This document shows positions 48,205-56,848 of a DNA stretch of 64,000 nt, in pieces. Each line of letters opens with the position of its first letter. Position 1 is the stretch's first letter. Origin of the DNA: Paraburkholderia phosphatilytica (GTDB lineage: Bacteria; Pseudomonadota; Gammaproteobacteria; Burkholderiales; Burkholderiaceae); the NCBI RefSeq assembly GCF_003443895.1, contig NZ_QQOA01000004.1, positions 186,001-250,000 of the forward strand. Reading direction: 5' to 3'. Made by a program: the position numbers and the translations under genes. The notes under the pieces were generated by a model. That model had not been told where the DNA came from. It ran no database searches and was given only the letters and a program-made list of their open reading frames with translations.

Positions 48205-49299
48205 ATGCAATCCGGCCTGTTCCTCACGATGCCCGCGCCTGACCCTCACGCGCAGCCGGCCGCCGAACTCTACCGGCGCGCGCTCGAAATGGCCGAGGCC
48301 GCGGATACGCTCGGCTACACGCACTTCTGGCTCGCCGAGCATCACTTCACGAACTACTCGCACTCGTCGCGGCCGCTCGTACTGCTGTCCCACATCGCGG
48401 CGCGCACGCGCAATCTGCGGCTCGGTCCGGCAATCGTGCCGCTGCCGCTGCATCATCCGCTCGTGGTCGCGGAAGAACTCACGACGCTCGATGTGCTGTC
48501 GGGCGGCCGCGTCGAAATCGGTCTCGGCAGCGGTTATCAGGCGTACCAGTACGAGCGCTTCGGGCTCGTCAAAGGAGCAGCACCCGCGCGCGATCAGGAA
48601 GCGATCGACGTGCTGCTGCGCGCGGTGCGCGAACCGCTGTTCTCGTTCAACGGCGAGCACTTCCAGATTCCGCGCACGACCCTTGTGCCGCAGCCGCTGC
48701 AACGCGCGATGCCGCTGTGGCTCGTCGTCAACTCGAGCCGGCGCGAGTCGGTGGAACTCGCGGTGAAGCGGCGCGCGAATCTGTTCACGGGCGTGCTCGA
48801 ACCGCTGTCGCAACTCACCAACGTGCGCACGCAATACACGGATCTGTTCGACGGGATCGCGCCGTTGCGGATCGGCACGCAGCGCCCCGTGTATGTCGCG
48901 CAGAGCGACGCGGAAGCACGCGAAGCCGTCGAGCACGCGCGCTGGAATGGCCGCGCGACATTGCGGCTGCGGCACGGTTTCGGCGACGTGATCGACGGCC
49001 GTGTGCCCGCCGATCCGCTGCCGAACGAACCCGCCGACGACGTGCTGCGCAGCGACTACGTCGTGATCGGCACCGTCGACGAATGCATCCACCAGCTGCG
49101 CAGAATCCGCAGCGGACTCGGCTGCGATTATTTCAGCGCGAGCTTCTGGTTCGGCGCGCTCGCACACGAGCAGGTGATGCAATCGATGCGCCGCTTCGCG
49201 ACGCACGTGATGCCGGTGCTCGCTGACGATGCCAGGCGGCAAGCAAGGCAGCGCGACGAAAATCAGCGCAACGGCGAAACAACCTCCGCACTGGCGTAA
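48205..49299 (+). CDS. LLM-class flavin-dependent oxidoreductase, second copy
   Basis: This 364-residue luciferase-like protein starts at MQSGLFLTMPAPDPHAQ after AAGGAG. GYTHFWLAEHHFTNYSHSSR, LGPAIVPLPLHHPLVVAEE and GRVEIGLGSGYQAYQYERFG fit the FMNH2 barrel family, as does RRESVELAVKR. It is only distantly like the 39-kb copy. Its stop region overlaps the convergent pyruvyl transferase gene by 37 bp (49263-49299). Whether it works with that operon is unknown. Confidence 0.88.
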   Translation: MQSGLFLTMPAPDPHAQPAAELYRRALEMAEAADTLGYTHFWLAEHHFTNYSHSSRPLVLLSHIAARTRNLRLGPAIVPLPLHHPLVVAEELTTLDVLSGGRVEIGLGSGYQAYQYERFGLVKGAAPARDQEAIDVLLRAVREPLFSFNGEHFQIPRTTLVPQPLQRAMPLWLVVNSSRRESVELAVKRRANLFTGVLEPLSQLTNVRTQYTDLFDGIAPLRIGTQRPVYVAQSDAEAREAVEHARWNGRATLRLRHGFGDVIDGRVPADPLPNEPADDVLRSDYVVIGTVDECIHQLRRIRSGLGCDYFSASFWFGALAHEQVMQSMRRFATHVMPVLADDARRQARQRDENQRNGETTSALA

Positions 49300-50696
49300 C
49301 CCAGCACAGTGGCAACCAGCCACGTTCCCATCTCGTCGAAACGCGCGCGCTCATTGCGCGCGTAGTCGCATAACCGGTCGACCAGCGCAGCGCGCAACGG
49401 CGCCTGATCCAGCATGTCGATGCATCCGAGGCAGCGCTGCACGGCATCGCGCGCATCGCACGGCGCGCGCCATTCCGTGCATCCGGCTTCGTCGAGCAGA
49501 CGGTCGATGCGCGTATCCATCGACAGCCCGAACACCGGCACGCCATGTGACATCGCCAGCACGGCCGCGTGATAGCGGGTCGTGACGACGCACTCTGCGT
49601 GCGCCACCGTCGCGGCCACCGTATCGAGCGGATGCTCGCCACGCACGACGCGCTCGATTGCAAATGACACGCGTGCGGCAACGTCCGCACACGCAGCGCG
49701 ATCGAGCTGCTCCATGCCGACCAGCACCGGCGTGTAGCCGCGCTGCCGCAAACCCACCGCGATGGCCGCGTAGCGTTCGAGATACGCGTCGTACGATTGC
49801 GCGCGCTTCGCATCCCAGCTTTGAAAATGTAGTAGTCCGTAACGATGCGGCGAGGTTTCGCCGCCTGCGTCGAGCGCTCGGGCCCGTGCCGCGTCGGCAC
49901 GTACCGGCCACCAGAACGGGTTGTTCGGACACAGCGCGGCGATGCGCTCGCCGCCTGCACGCGAATTCACGCTATGCAGCGGAAGCGGCGGCGCACGATA
50001 CGTCCACGCGGTATCGCAGCCTCGCATCGTCGCCACGCCCAGCGCTTCGAGCTGCGCGCACGCCGCATCGTTGCGGCCGATCACGTAACCGCCATGCGCC
50101 GCGTTGCGCTTCACGAAGCGCGTCAGCGCATCGGTCATCGCGCCGCTGTCCACGCCGTACGCAATCGCCGGACGTCCATGCGCATGCGCGAGCGCGACGC
50201 CGCCGATCAGCACGCCCGCGAGCGTGTCCGAGAACTTCGACGTATAGGTCGAACCCTCGACGTTGATCACCACGTCCGCGTCGCGGATCGCCGCATCGAG
50301 CGCATCGGGCAGATACGGCAGCGACGGCACGAACTTCGGCGTGGCCGCCAGCAACGGATGATCGAAGCAGCTGCCGAGCGCGAACAGCGTCAGCGCGAGC
50401 TCGCGCGGCGCAAACAGGCGCTGCAGCTGCGCGATCGTTTCGATCGTGCGCAGATCGGCGCCGGTGTTGCCCGGCCCGGTATAGCCGAGCAGCAGCGCGC
50501 GCAGCGCTTTAGCATTGCCATTGCGTTGCAGGTTCGCGGTCGCCGGCGACTCGCGACGTGCGCGCCGCGCGGCATCGATGCGCGCCTGCATGTCGTCGAG
50601 AAACACTTCGTCGGGTTGCGCGGCGCTCGCGTAGCGATGCAGCGCGAGCGTCGAACGGCGCACGGGATCATCGTCGTCGCGAAGCCAGTCCATCAT
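49263..50696 (-). CDS. Polysaccharide pyruvyl transferase family protein
   Basis: This 477-residue protein shows the family features: ALLLGYTGPGNTGADLRTIE near residues 65-85, DADVVINVEGSTYTSKFSDT in the middle and, in the second half, VVTTRYHAAVLAMSHGVPVFG, the conserved 'RYHA...A...G.P' block. The family transfers a pyruvate ketal to sugars or related acceptors (WcaK/CsaB/AmsJ types). No glycosyltransferase or export genes are near. Its start overlaps the stop of the MenD-like gene (ATGATGA at 50693-50696), so it belongs to a three-gene operon. Confidence 0.82.
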   Translation of the reverse strand: MMDWLRDDDDPVRRSTLALHRYASAAQPDEVFLDDMQARIDAARRARRESPATANLQRNGNAKALRALLLGYTGPGNTGADLRTIETIAQLQRLFAPRELALTLFALGSCFDHPLLAATPKFVPSLPYLPDALDAAIRDADVVINVEGSTYTSKFSDTLAGVLIGGVALAHAHGRPAIAYGVDSGAMTDALTRFVKRNAAHGGYVIGRNDAACAQLEALGVATMRGCDTAWTYRAPPLPLHSVNSRAGGERIAALCPNNPFWWPVRADAARARALDAGGETSPHRYGLLHFQSWDAKRAQSYDAYLERYAAIAVGLRQRGYTPVLVGMEQLDRAACADVAARVSFAIERVVRGEHPLDTVAATVAHAECVVTTRYHAAVLAMSHGVPVFGLSMDTRIDRLLDEAGCTEWRAPCDARDAVQRCLGCIDMLDQAPLRAALVDRLCDYARNERARFDEMGTWLVATVLGYASAEVVSPLR

Positions 50697-52642
50697 GCGC
50701 TCCCAGCGCCGCGCGCGAGTTGTGCGATCTGCGCGATGCCGGAACGCGCGGGCACCGCGATCTCGACGATCGTCACGCCAGCATGATTGCGGGCGAATTC
50801 AAGCGCGGCGTCCAGCGTCTCGCGACTCTCCGCGCGACGATGCGCGAGGCCGAAGCCCTGCGCGAGCGCGGCAAGATCAATCGCGTAAGGATTGCGGATC
50901 GCGCGCTTGAAGCCAGTTTCGCGCGCCGCCGGCAGAAAATCGAAGATCGCGCCGCCGCCGTTGTCGACGACGCAGACACACGCGGGCGTCGCCACGCGCT
51001 GTGCCGCGGCGAGCGCGGACAGGTCGTGCACGAACGCCTGGTCGCCGAGCACGAGCAGGCCCGCGTCGCGACGCGCCAACGCTTCGCCGACGAAGGTCGA
51101 CAGCGTGCCGTCGATGCCGCTTACGCCGCGGCTCGCGTAGACCGTTTGCGCATCGGCGCGCAGTGCGTAGCCGATATCCGCGTGACGCATCGGCATCGAG
51201 TTGCCGATGTGCAGGAACGCAAAACCAGGCGCCGCGAGCACGCGATGCACCGCGACGACTTCGCCCCAGCCGAGCGCGGCGACACGGGCGCGTCGTTCGC
51301 GCGCCGCTTGTGCCGCTACGCTCGCCCAGCGCTCGCGCCATCCAGCGTTCACTGCATGGCGCGCGGGGTCAGCATCGGCATCGCGATGATTGAAGTCGCA
51401 CAACGCATCGGCCAGCAGCCCCAGTGCGTCGGCGCCTGGCGCCACCAGCACGTCGCGTGGAACGAGCCCGCGATGCAGATAGTCGTACGCGATCCGATGC
51501 GCCGCCACGCGAATCGTCGGTGCATCGCCATGCGCTTCGAACCACGTGTGCAGCGTGGGCAGCACCGGCGCAAGACCGAAGCGGATCACGAGTTCCGGAT
51601 GCGCATGCGCGAGACGGCCGGCGCTCAATGCATCGAACGCACTGACGATCAGCGCGCCCGCTTCGCCGGGCAACGCAGCTTCGGGCGACAACACGTCGCC
51701 GCCCGAACGCAGCCCGCTCGCGACATCGGCGATCACCGGGAAGCCTGTGCACTGCGCAAACGCAAAGATCGCCTGCAACGGCACGGCCGGTTCCGCGCCC
51801 ACGACGATGAGACCATCGATGCCTCCGTGCCGCTGAACTTGTGCTGAATCGCGCGCGTTCTGTACGCGATTCAGCACACGGTGCGCAACGTCGCCTACCA
51901 CGTCGCGCGCATCCGGCGGCGTGACGTCGGGCAACGCGACTGGCAAAGAAAACGACTGACGCGTAGCCAGCATCGTATCCACAGACACAGCATGCGTTTC
52001 CAGCGCGTCATACACGCCCGCAAGTGGCACGTTCAGATGCGCCGGTCCACGCGTTACGCGCCGCGGCGACGGCAGCGTATCGATACTCGGTAAAGCTAAC
52101 GATTCATGCGCATCGAACCGAGGCATGCCCAGCATCGCCGCGAGTGCAGCCTCAACCCGCGCGCACATCGCCGTCACCGCTTCAACCGAATCGTGCGGGT
52201 CGTCGAGGTCGGCCTGCGCGCGTACGAAGGCCTGCGTTGCGCCGAGATGATCGGCCATCTGCCCGAAGCTCGCGCCGCGCAGCGCACGCGGCCGGTCGCA
52301 GCTGATCGCGACGAGCGGCACGTCGCTCGCATCGGCTTCGAGCAGCGCCGGCAGCGCGTTCGCGATCGCGGAGCCCGAGGTCATCACGATCGCGACCGGC
52401 GTGCCGCTCGCCTTCGCGAGTCCGAGCGCGACGAACGCTCCACTGCGCTCGTCGGTGCTGACCATCTCGACGGCGATGCGCGGATGCGCGTCGAGCGCGA
52501 GACACATTGCGCTCGCGCGGCCGCCAGGACACAGCACCGCATGCCGCACGCCGGCCGCCACCAGCATGCCGACGATGCACTCCACCCACACCGCGTTCAA
52601 CGATACGGCCGCCGTGTCCTCCGCAAGCAGCGTCGCCATCAT
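50693..52642 (-). CDS. MenD-like thiamine-diphosphate-dependent enzyme
   Basis: The 649 residues follow the MenD plan. The N-terminal part reads VECIVGMLVAAGVRHAVLCP, then GGRAS, and TDERSGAFVALGLAKASGTP, whose Glu would activate the ThDP. The C-terminal part reads FLHIGNSMPMRH, ASRGVSGIDGTLSTFVGEAL and GDQAFVHDLSALAAAQR, with VDNGGGAIFDFLP for the metal and diphosphate. No menaquinone genes are visible, and relatives use ubiquinone, so this is probably a paralogue that couples a 2-oxoacid aldehyde unit to some other acceptor. Stop-start overlaps on both sides tie it to the Rieske and pyruvyl transferase genes. Confidence 0.82.
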   Translation of the reverse strand: MMATLLAEDTAAVSLNAVWVECIVGMLVAAGVRHAVLCPGGRASAMCLALDAHPRIAVEMVSTDERSGAFVALGLAKASGTPVAIVMTSGSAIANALPALLEADASDVPLVAISCDRPRALRGASFGQMADHLGATQAFVRAQADLDDPHDSVEAVTAMCARVEAALAAMLGMPRFDAHESLALPSIDTLPSPRRVTRGPAHLNVPLAGVYDALETHAVSVDTMLATRQSFSLPVALPDVTPPDARDVVGDVAHRVLNRVQNARDSAQVQRHGGIDGLIVVGAEPAVPLQAIFAFAQCTGFPVIADVASGLRSGGDVLSPEAALPGEAGALIVSAFDALSAGRLAHAHPELVIRFGLAPVLPTLHTWFEAHGDAPTIRVAAHRIAYDYLHRGLVPRDVLVAPGADALGLLADALCDFNHRDADADPARHAVNAGWRERWASVAAQAARERRARVAALGWGEVVAVHRVLAAPGFAFLHIGNSMPMRHADIGYALRADAQTVYASRGVSGIDGTLSTFVGEALARRDAGLLVLGDQAFVHDLSALAAAQRVATPACVCVVDNGGGAIFDFLPAARETGFKRAIRNPYAIDLAALAQGFGLAHRRAESRETLDAALEFARNHAGVTIVEIAVPARSGIAQIAQLARGAGSA

Positions 52643-53727
52643 GCCGCCGCGAATGCCGGCTTGACCGGAATCACGCGCGGCCCTGCATCGCCTTCGCGCT
52701 CGCGCTCACTCGCGATCAGCCGCTCCATGATCCGCCGCGCGCGGATAGCGCCCTGATCGATCGGCAGCAGCGCAGGTTGCGCGGACCAGAAGTCCGCATC
52801 GCCGAGGTTATTCTGCTGCGCTTCGAGCATCGGCAGATCTTCGAGCTCGAATGGCTTCATCAGGCCGTCCACCGCGTAGCGCACCAGTTCGCGTCCCGCA
52901 TCGCCCATCGAGTTCGGCAAACCGAACGCGAAGAAGTAGTGCGTCGTACGTTCAGTTTCCGGCGTGAGCCAGTGCGCGGACGGCGCGATGCGGCCCGCTT
53001 CGCGCGGGATGCCCGCCCCCGTCACGCCGACGACGATCATGAGCAACCCGGGCGGCATCCACTTCACGTCCATCCACCGATCGACCCGCATGCCCGGCGG
53101 CACGCCGAAGCCATCCGCGACGAACGGCTGCAGTGTTTCGTCGAAGGTCGAGCGGCGCACCAGCACCGCAGTGTCGGAACCGGCCGTCTCGACGTCGCCC
53201 TGCGCAATCGCTTCGCTGCCGAGCGTATCCGGATGCAGGAACTGGAAGTGGCTCAGGTCGAGCAGGTTGTCCGCGCTCAGCTGATAGTGCGCGCGCGTTT
53301 TCAGGTAGCCGTGATGCGTGAGGTTCGCGTCCGGATCGACAAAGGCAAACGAAGGCAGCAGTGCCGCATCGGCACGCGCTACATCGCCGGGCCAGAACCA
53401 GATCGCGCCGAACCGTTCGAGCACCGGATACGCGCGCACCTGCGCCTGCGAAGGCACGCGCCCGTCGCCATGCGGATTGTGCACGCAACGGCCATCGCCA
53501 TCGAAGCGCAGGCCGTGATACGGACATTCGATCGCACCGTCGGCAACACGCCCTCGCGACAGCGGCGCGAAGCGATGCGCGCAGCGATCGTCGAGCGCGA
53601 ACGCACGGCCCTCGGCATTCCGGCACAGCACGACGGGCCGCCCGAGCAAGGTTCGCGCGAGCGGCGCGTCACCGCGCACCTCGTGCGCGAACGCGGCGAC
53701 GTACCACGTGTTCAACAGGAATGACAT
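52639..53727 (-). CDS. Rieske 2Fe-2S oxygenase (vanillate demethylase-like)
   Basis: This 362-residue oxygenase subunit starts at MSFLLNTWYVAAFAHEVRGD. The Rieske cluster motif is CAHRFAPLSRG, paired with CPYHGLRFDGDG (Cys-x-His ... Cys-x2-His) near residues 43-66. The catalytic domain carries DNLLDLSHFQFLHPDTLG, which supplies the iron-binding His residues and the bridging Asp. The closest functional type is VanA/PobA-like O-demethylase or mono-oxygenase. No dedicated reductase is encoded beside it; the ferredoxin-reductase at 10793 is far away. It heads the operon, 4 bp overlapped by the MenD-like start. Confidence 0.85.
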   Translation of the reverse strand: MSFLLNTWYVAAFAHEVRGDAPLARTLLGRPVVLCRNAEGRAFALDDRCAHRFAPLSRGRVADGAIECPYHGLRFDGDGRCVHNPHGDGRVPSQAQVRAYPVLERFGAIWFWPGDVARADAALLPSFAFVDPDANLTHHGYLKTRAHYQLSADNLLDLSHFQFLHPDTLGSEAIAQGDVETAGSDTAVLVRRSTFDETLQPFVADGFGVPPGMRVDRWMDVKWMPPGLLMIVVGVTGAGIPREAGRIAPSAHWLTPETERTTHYFFAFGLPNSMGDAGRELVRYAVDGLMKPFELEDLPMLEAQQNNLGDADFWSAQPALLPIDQGAIRARRIMERLIASEREREGDAGPRVIPVKPAFAAA

Positions 53728-54331
53728 GAACGCACCCGGACAATGGACGGAACCGTCACTGCCGCGATACCGAAGAAAATCATCGGCCGTCACTGGCAAC
53801 GAACGGGTCTTTAAAGGGGACTTAAAGCGCGGCGCGACGCACGCTGTTTCAAGCGAGTCTAGAGAGTCAGACGTCACACAGTTTCAATAAACCTCATGCG
53901 TGCGCGAAAAAGCGCCCATCGAAGCGCAGCGACAATGCTCAAAAAGTCTGAAGCTTGCTTGCGGAACAGTAAGGTTTTGAAATGCCTTGCAAGACATGCA
54001 TTTGCGCGATACCCGGGTCAGGCTTACCGCGCATGCGAATTGGCATCGAAATTAATACCGACTTACGCGTGAACCCGCATTCACGCAGCTATGGCGGGCA
54101 TTTCCGAGCGTATCCACTTTAAATCGTCGCTTTAACGAGGCGTCCTATAGTTGAGACGCTCAACGGTAGCGCTTCCACCGAAACAATTCGTTACAGCCCT
54201 GATTTACGAACCTCCGTAGCTTTCGATTGCGCGGCCGGTAATCGCAGTGGGTAAAGCGGCAAGCAAAGCGCAGTGAGCAAAGCAGCCAGCAAACTAAGGC
54301 GCATCCTTTGGCGTCGTCCCTGGAGAGCAAG
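53728..54331. promoter_or_regulatory. Divergent control region between the Rieske operon and the OmpR-type regulator
   Basis: About 600 bp without a supported gene; noticeably more AT-rich in 53880-54060. A hairpin (GCGTGAA, loop CCCGCA, TTCACGC) sits at 54067-54086. Promoters for both divergent units must lie here, but I cannot fix a -35/-10 pair. Confidence 0.45.
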
Positions 54332-55468
54332 TTGAAATTCGCCGTGATGACCACCAATAGCAGTCTGTTCAATCTGATCTGCCTGTGCTTCAGCGACGAG
54401 ACGATCGAGTGCCTCCGCTTCAATGACGACGTCGCGCTGTCTCGCGCAATCTATCGCGAGGAGTATCACGCGATCATCGTCGACGCGGCCACCGGTATCG
54501 ACGCGAACCGCGCGGTATTCGCGCGCCGCGCGTGCTACGGCGACCGGCGCGCGCCGCTGATCGTGGTCGGCGCATTCGACGGCCGCGACGGCATCGAGCA
54601 GGCCTTCAACGCGGGTGCCGACGACGTCGTGCGCTCGCCAGTCGATCGCAACGAACTCGCGGTACGCACGCATCTCGCGCTGCGGCGCTTCCAGTCCGTC
54701 TCGCCGCCGCGCACCGACGACTGCCTCTGCTACGGTCCGTACCGGCTCGACCGCCGGGCCGGCGTCGTGCTGCTCGACGAACACGAGATCCGCCTGACCG
54801 TGCGCGAATTCGCGATCGCGTGGCTGCTGTTCTCGCATGCGGGCGAATACGTGAGCCGGCGCACAATTGCCGGCGCGATCTGGAGCAGCACCGAAGACAT
54901 CGTCGGCCGCACGCTCGAACAGCACATCTACAAGCTGCGCAAGAAGCTGAATCTCAACGGCACGACCGGCGTGCAACTGCGCACGATGTACGCGCACGGC
55001 TACCGGATCGAACTCTGCGACGGCCGCCAGGAACCCGCGGACGCGCGGGAGCAGCAACCGTTGCACGAGCAGCCGTTGCTTGCGGCCTCGCCGCGCCCCG
55101 TGCCGCTGCATCGCGGCACCGACCGGGTGGCGGCCGCGCTCGACGCAAAGAGCCGCGTCCCGGTATCGCGGCAGGCGGCCAGCGATTCGCTCGCGCTCGC
55201 ATCGTGCGCAACGCGCGTGGTCGGCGTGCATGCCGAAGACAGCGAAGCGGCCTGCACCGCATTGCCGTGGGCGCAGTACGCGACGTTCTGGCGTGACGGC
55301 ACAACCCGCGACACACCAGGCGCAACACCGCGCGCCGCGGTGCGGCCGGCCGGAATCACCGCGACTTACGTCGCGCCCGACGAGTCGGCCGACTCCAGCG
55401 ATGCAGGCACTACGCCGTCATTCGCGGTTCCCGCCGCGCTGCTGGTCCATTCGCGTCAGCGTGGCTGA
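54332..55468 (+). CDS. OmpR-family winged-helix regulator with atypical receiver (possible HrpG-type)
   Basis: I chose TTG 54332 because GGAG ends 6 bp before it (378 residues). The N-terminal receiver-like domain has the phospho-acceptor region YHAIIVDAATG and ends in AGADDVVRSPVDRNELAVR, where the usual Lys-Pro is Ser-Pro. A winged helix follows (RLTVREFAIAWLLFSHAGEYVSRR, TLEQHIYKLRKKLNL, YAHGYRIELC). The last 140 residues are low-complexity and not conserved. It lies 2.1 kb from an hrp-type cluster containing hrpB; in Ralstonia, HrpG is an OmpR-type protein that controls hrpB, so that role is plausible but unproven. Confidence 0.75.
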   Translation: MKFAVMTTNSSLFNLICLCFSDETIECLRFNDDVALSRAIYREEYHAIIVDAATGIDANRAVFARRACYGDRRAPLIVVGAFDGRDGIEQAFNAGADDVVRSPVDRNELAVRTHLALRRFQSVSPPRTDDCLCYGPYRLDRRAGVVLLDEHEIRLTVREFAIAWLLFSHAGEYVSRRTIAGAIWSSTEDIVGRTLEQHIYKLRKKLNLNGTTGVQLRTMYAHGYRIELCDGRQEPADAREQQPLHEQPLLAASPRPVPLHRGTDRVAAALDAKSRVPVSRQAASDSLALASCATRVVGVHAEDSEAACTALPWAQYATFWRDGTTRDTPGATPRAAVRPAGITATYVAPDESADSSDAGTTPSFAVPAALLVHSRQRG

Positions 55469-55469
55469 C
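55453..55469. other. Hairpin across two convergent stop codons
   Basis: CGTCAGC, loop GTG, GCTGACG. It spans the stops of the regulator (55468) and the cupin-like gene (55456), whose ends overlap by 13 bp. No T run is present, so termination is uncertain. Confidence 0.4.
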
Positions 55470-56652
55470 GGTACGGCAACGAACGTTGCGCCGAGCTCTT
55501 CGTGCCCGCATAGCGTTCGATCGCTTCATCGCCGGCAAAGCGGCTGATCGACAGTGTCGCGCCGGTTGCCCACACGCAATGGAACCAGCCCGTCGGAATC
55601 ACGAGCAGATCGCCCGGTCCGATGGTCACATCGACGAAACACGCCTGAGCGAAGCGCGGAAAGCGGTCGAGATCGGGCGCAGCGGCATCGACGCGGCATG
55701 GGCGATAGGTGTTGAACGCGTCGAGCGCATAGACGTTGCAGGCTTCGCGCGGCGCAAAGAGCCGCACGCGCTTACGGCCATGCAGCTGCGCGAGAAACGA
55801 GTTCTCCAGATCGCAATGCAGGTTCGTCACGAGCGTTTCCCCGCTGCGCGCGCCGAACCACAACTGCGCCGGCCCGAAGAGATCCTGGGGCAACTGCGGC
55901 AAACGGAAACGCCCTTTCCACGCGTCCGGTATCGGCGTGCCGCCGGTATACGCCGCCTCGATCGGCGTCGACCCGGTCGTCCCGGCAAGGGCGTCGATGA
56001 AATCGCCCAGCGTTTGCGCACGGCCGCTACGCGGGTCGTCCCGCAGCACGACGGCGCCTTCGTGTTCGCGCCATTGCGCAAGCGTCCAGTTCGCTTCGGG
56101 CCAGGCGAACGGCGCGCGGATGAGCAGCGGCAAACCCGCGAGGATCGAAGCGACCGCGTGCTGCGTCCACGCCGATGTCTCACGCGCATCGACCGTGCTC
56201 ACGTCGCGCAGCAACGGCAGCGTTCTCGCACGTGCACGTTCGAGCGCCGCTGCGCCCTCGGGCGTCGGCCGTTTCAGCAGTTGCAGCCAGTAGGCGGCGA
56301 TTCGCTGCGAGCCTTCCACGCGCACGCCGCCGTGTGCCGCCATAGCCGCGCTACGCGGGTCGAAACGCGTCGGGTTCGCCAGCATGTTCTGCAACACGGC
56401 AGCCGTCATCGCGATACGTGCGGCGGGCTCATTGGTGCAAGCGTCGAGCCGCGAGCATGTGACGCTGTCGCCCAGCGTGAAGCGGCGGCTCAGCTCGGTC
56501 TGATCGGTGACGAACACATCGACAGCGAACGGACTCGCCGTCGGCAGATAGTGTTCAGAAAGAAGCGCCACGAGCCCTTCCAGCGAGGCTTCGTTCAGTG
56601 CGATTCCGGCGCGCGACGAAGCGCGGTCGGGCGATGCAATGGCATGAAGCAT
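55456..56652 (-). CDS. JmjC/cupin-like oxygenase domain protein
   Basis: This 398-residue protein has a C-terminal double-stranded beta-helix: ETLVTNLHCDLENSFLAQLHGRKRVRLFAP carries a likely iron-binding His-x-Asp, and DLLVIPTGWFHCVWATG the second His, as in Fe(II)/2-oxoglutarate oxygenases of the cupin_8 type. The N-terminal half (residues 1-180) is helical and not recognised. These proteins hydroxylate proteins, ribosomal parts or small molecules; the target is unknown. It is convergent with the regulator and 2 kb from the type III secretion genes. Confidence 0.75.
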   Translation of the reverse strand: MLHAIASPDRASSRAGIALNEASLEGLVALLSEHYLPTASPFAVDVFVTDQTELSRRFTLGDSVTCSRLDACTNEPAARIAMTAAVLQNMLANPTRFDPRSAAMAAHGGVRVEGSQRIAAYWLQLLKRPTPEGAAALERARARTLPLLRDVSTVDARETSAWTQHAVASILAGLPLLIRAPFAWPEANWTLAQWREHEGAVVLRDDPRSGRAQTLGDFIDALAGTTGSTPIEAAYTGGTPIPDAWKGRFRLPQLPQDLFGPAQLWFGARSGETLVTNLHCDLENSFLAQLHGRKRVRLFAPREACNVYALDAFNTYRPCRVDAAAPDLDRFPRFAQACFVDVTIGPGDLLVIPTGWFHCVWATGATLSISRFAGDEAIERYAGTKSSAQRSLPYRQPR

Positions 56653-56848
56653 GTCGGTTCATCAGGCACGCAGAGCGGTGACAGCGCAGTATGACGGGCA
56701 CGAGCGTCGCGCTGACACGGATTGGCGAAACACGGTCCAATCGCTACGCCACCTCATGCACCGCTTCGCATTCTCCCCATGCTCCACACACCCGCTGCGT
56801 TGTAATGGTATGTGGTCGATGAAAGTCGATGAAACCGGTCCGGCTCAC

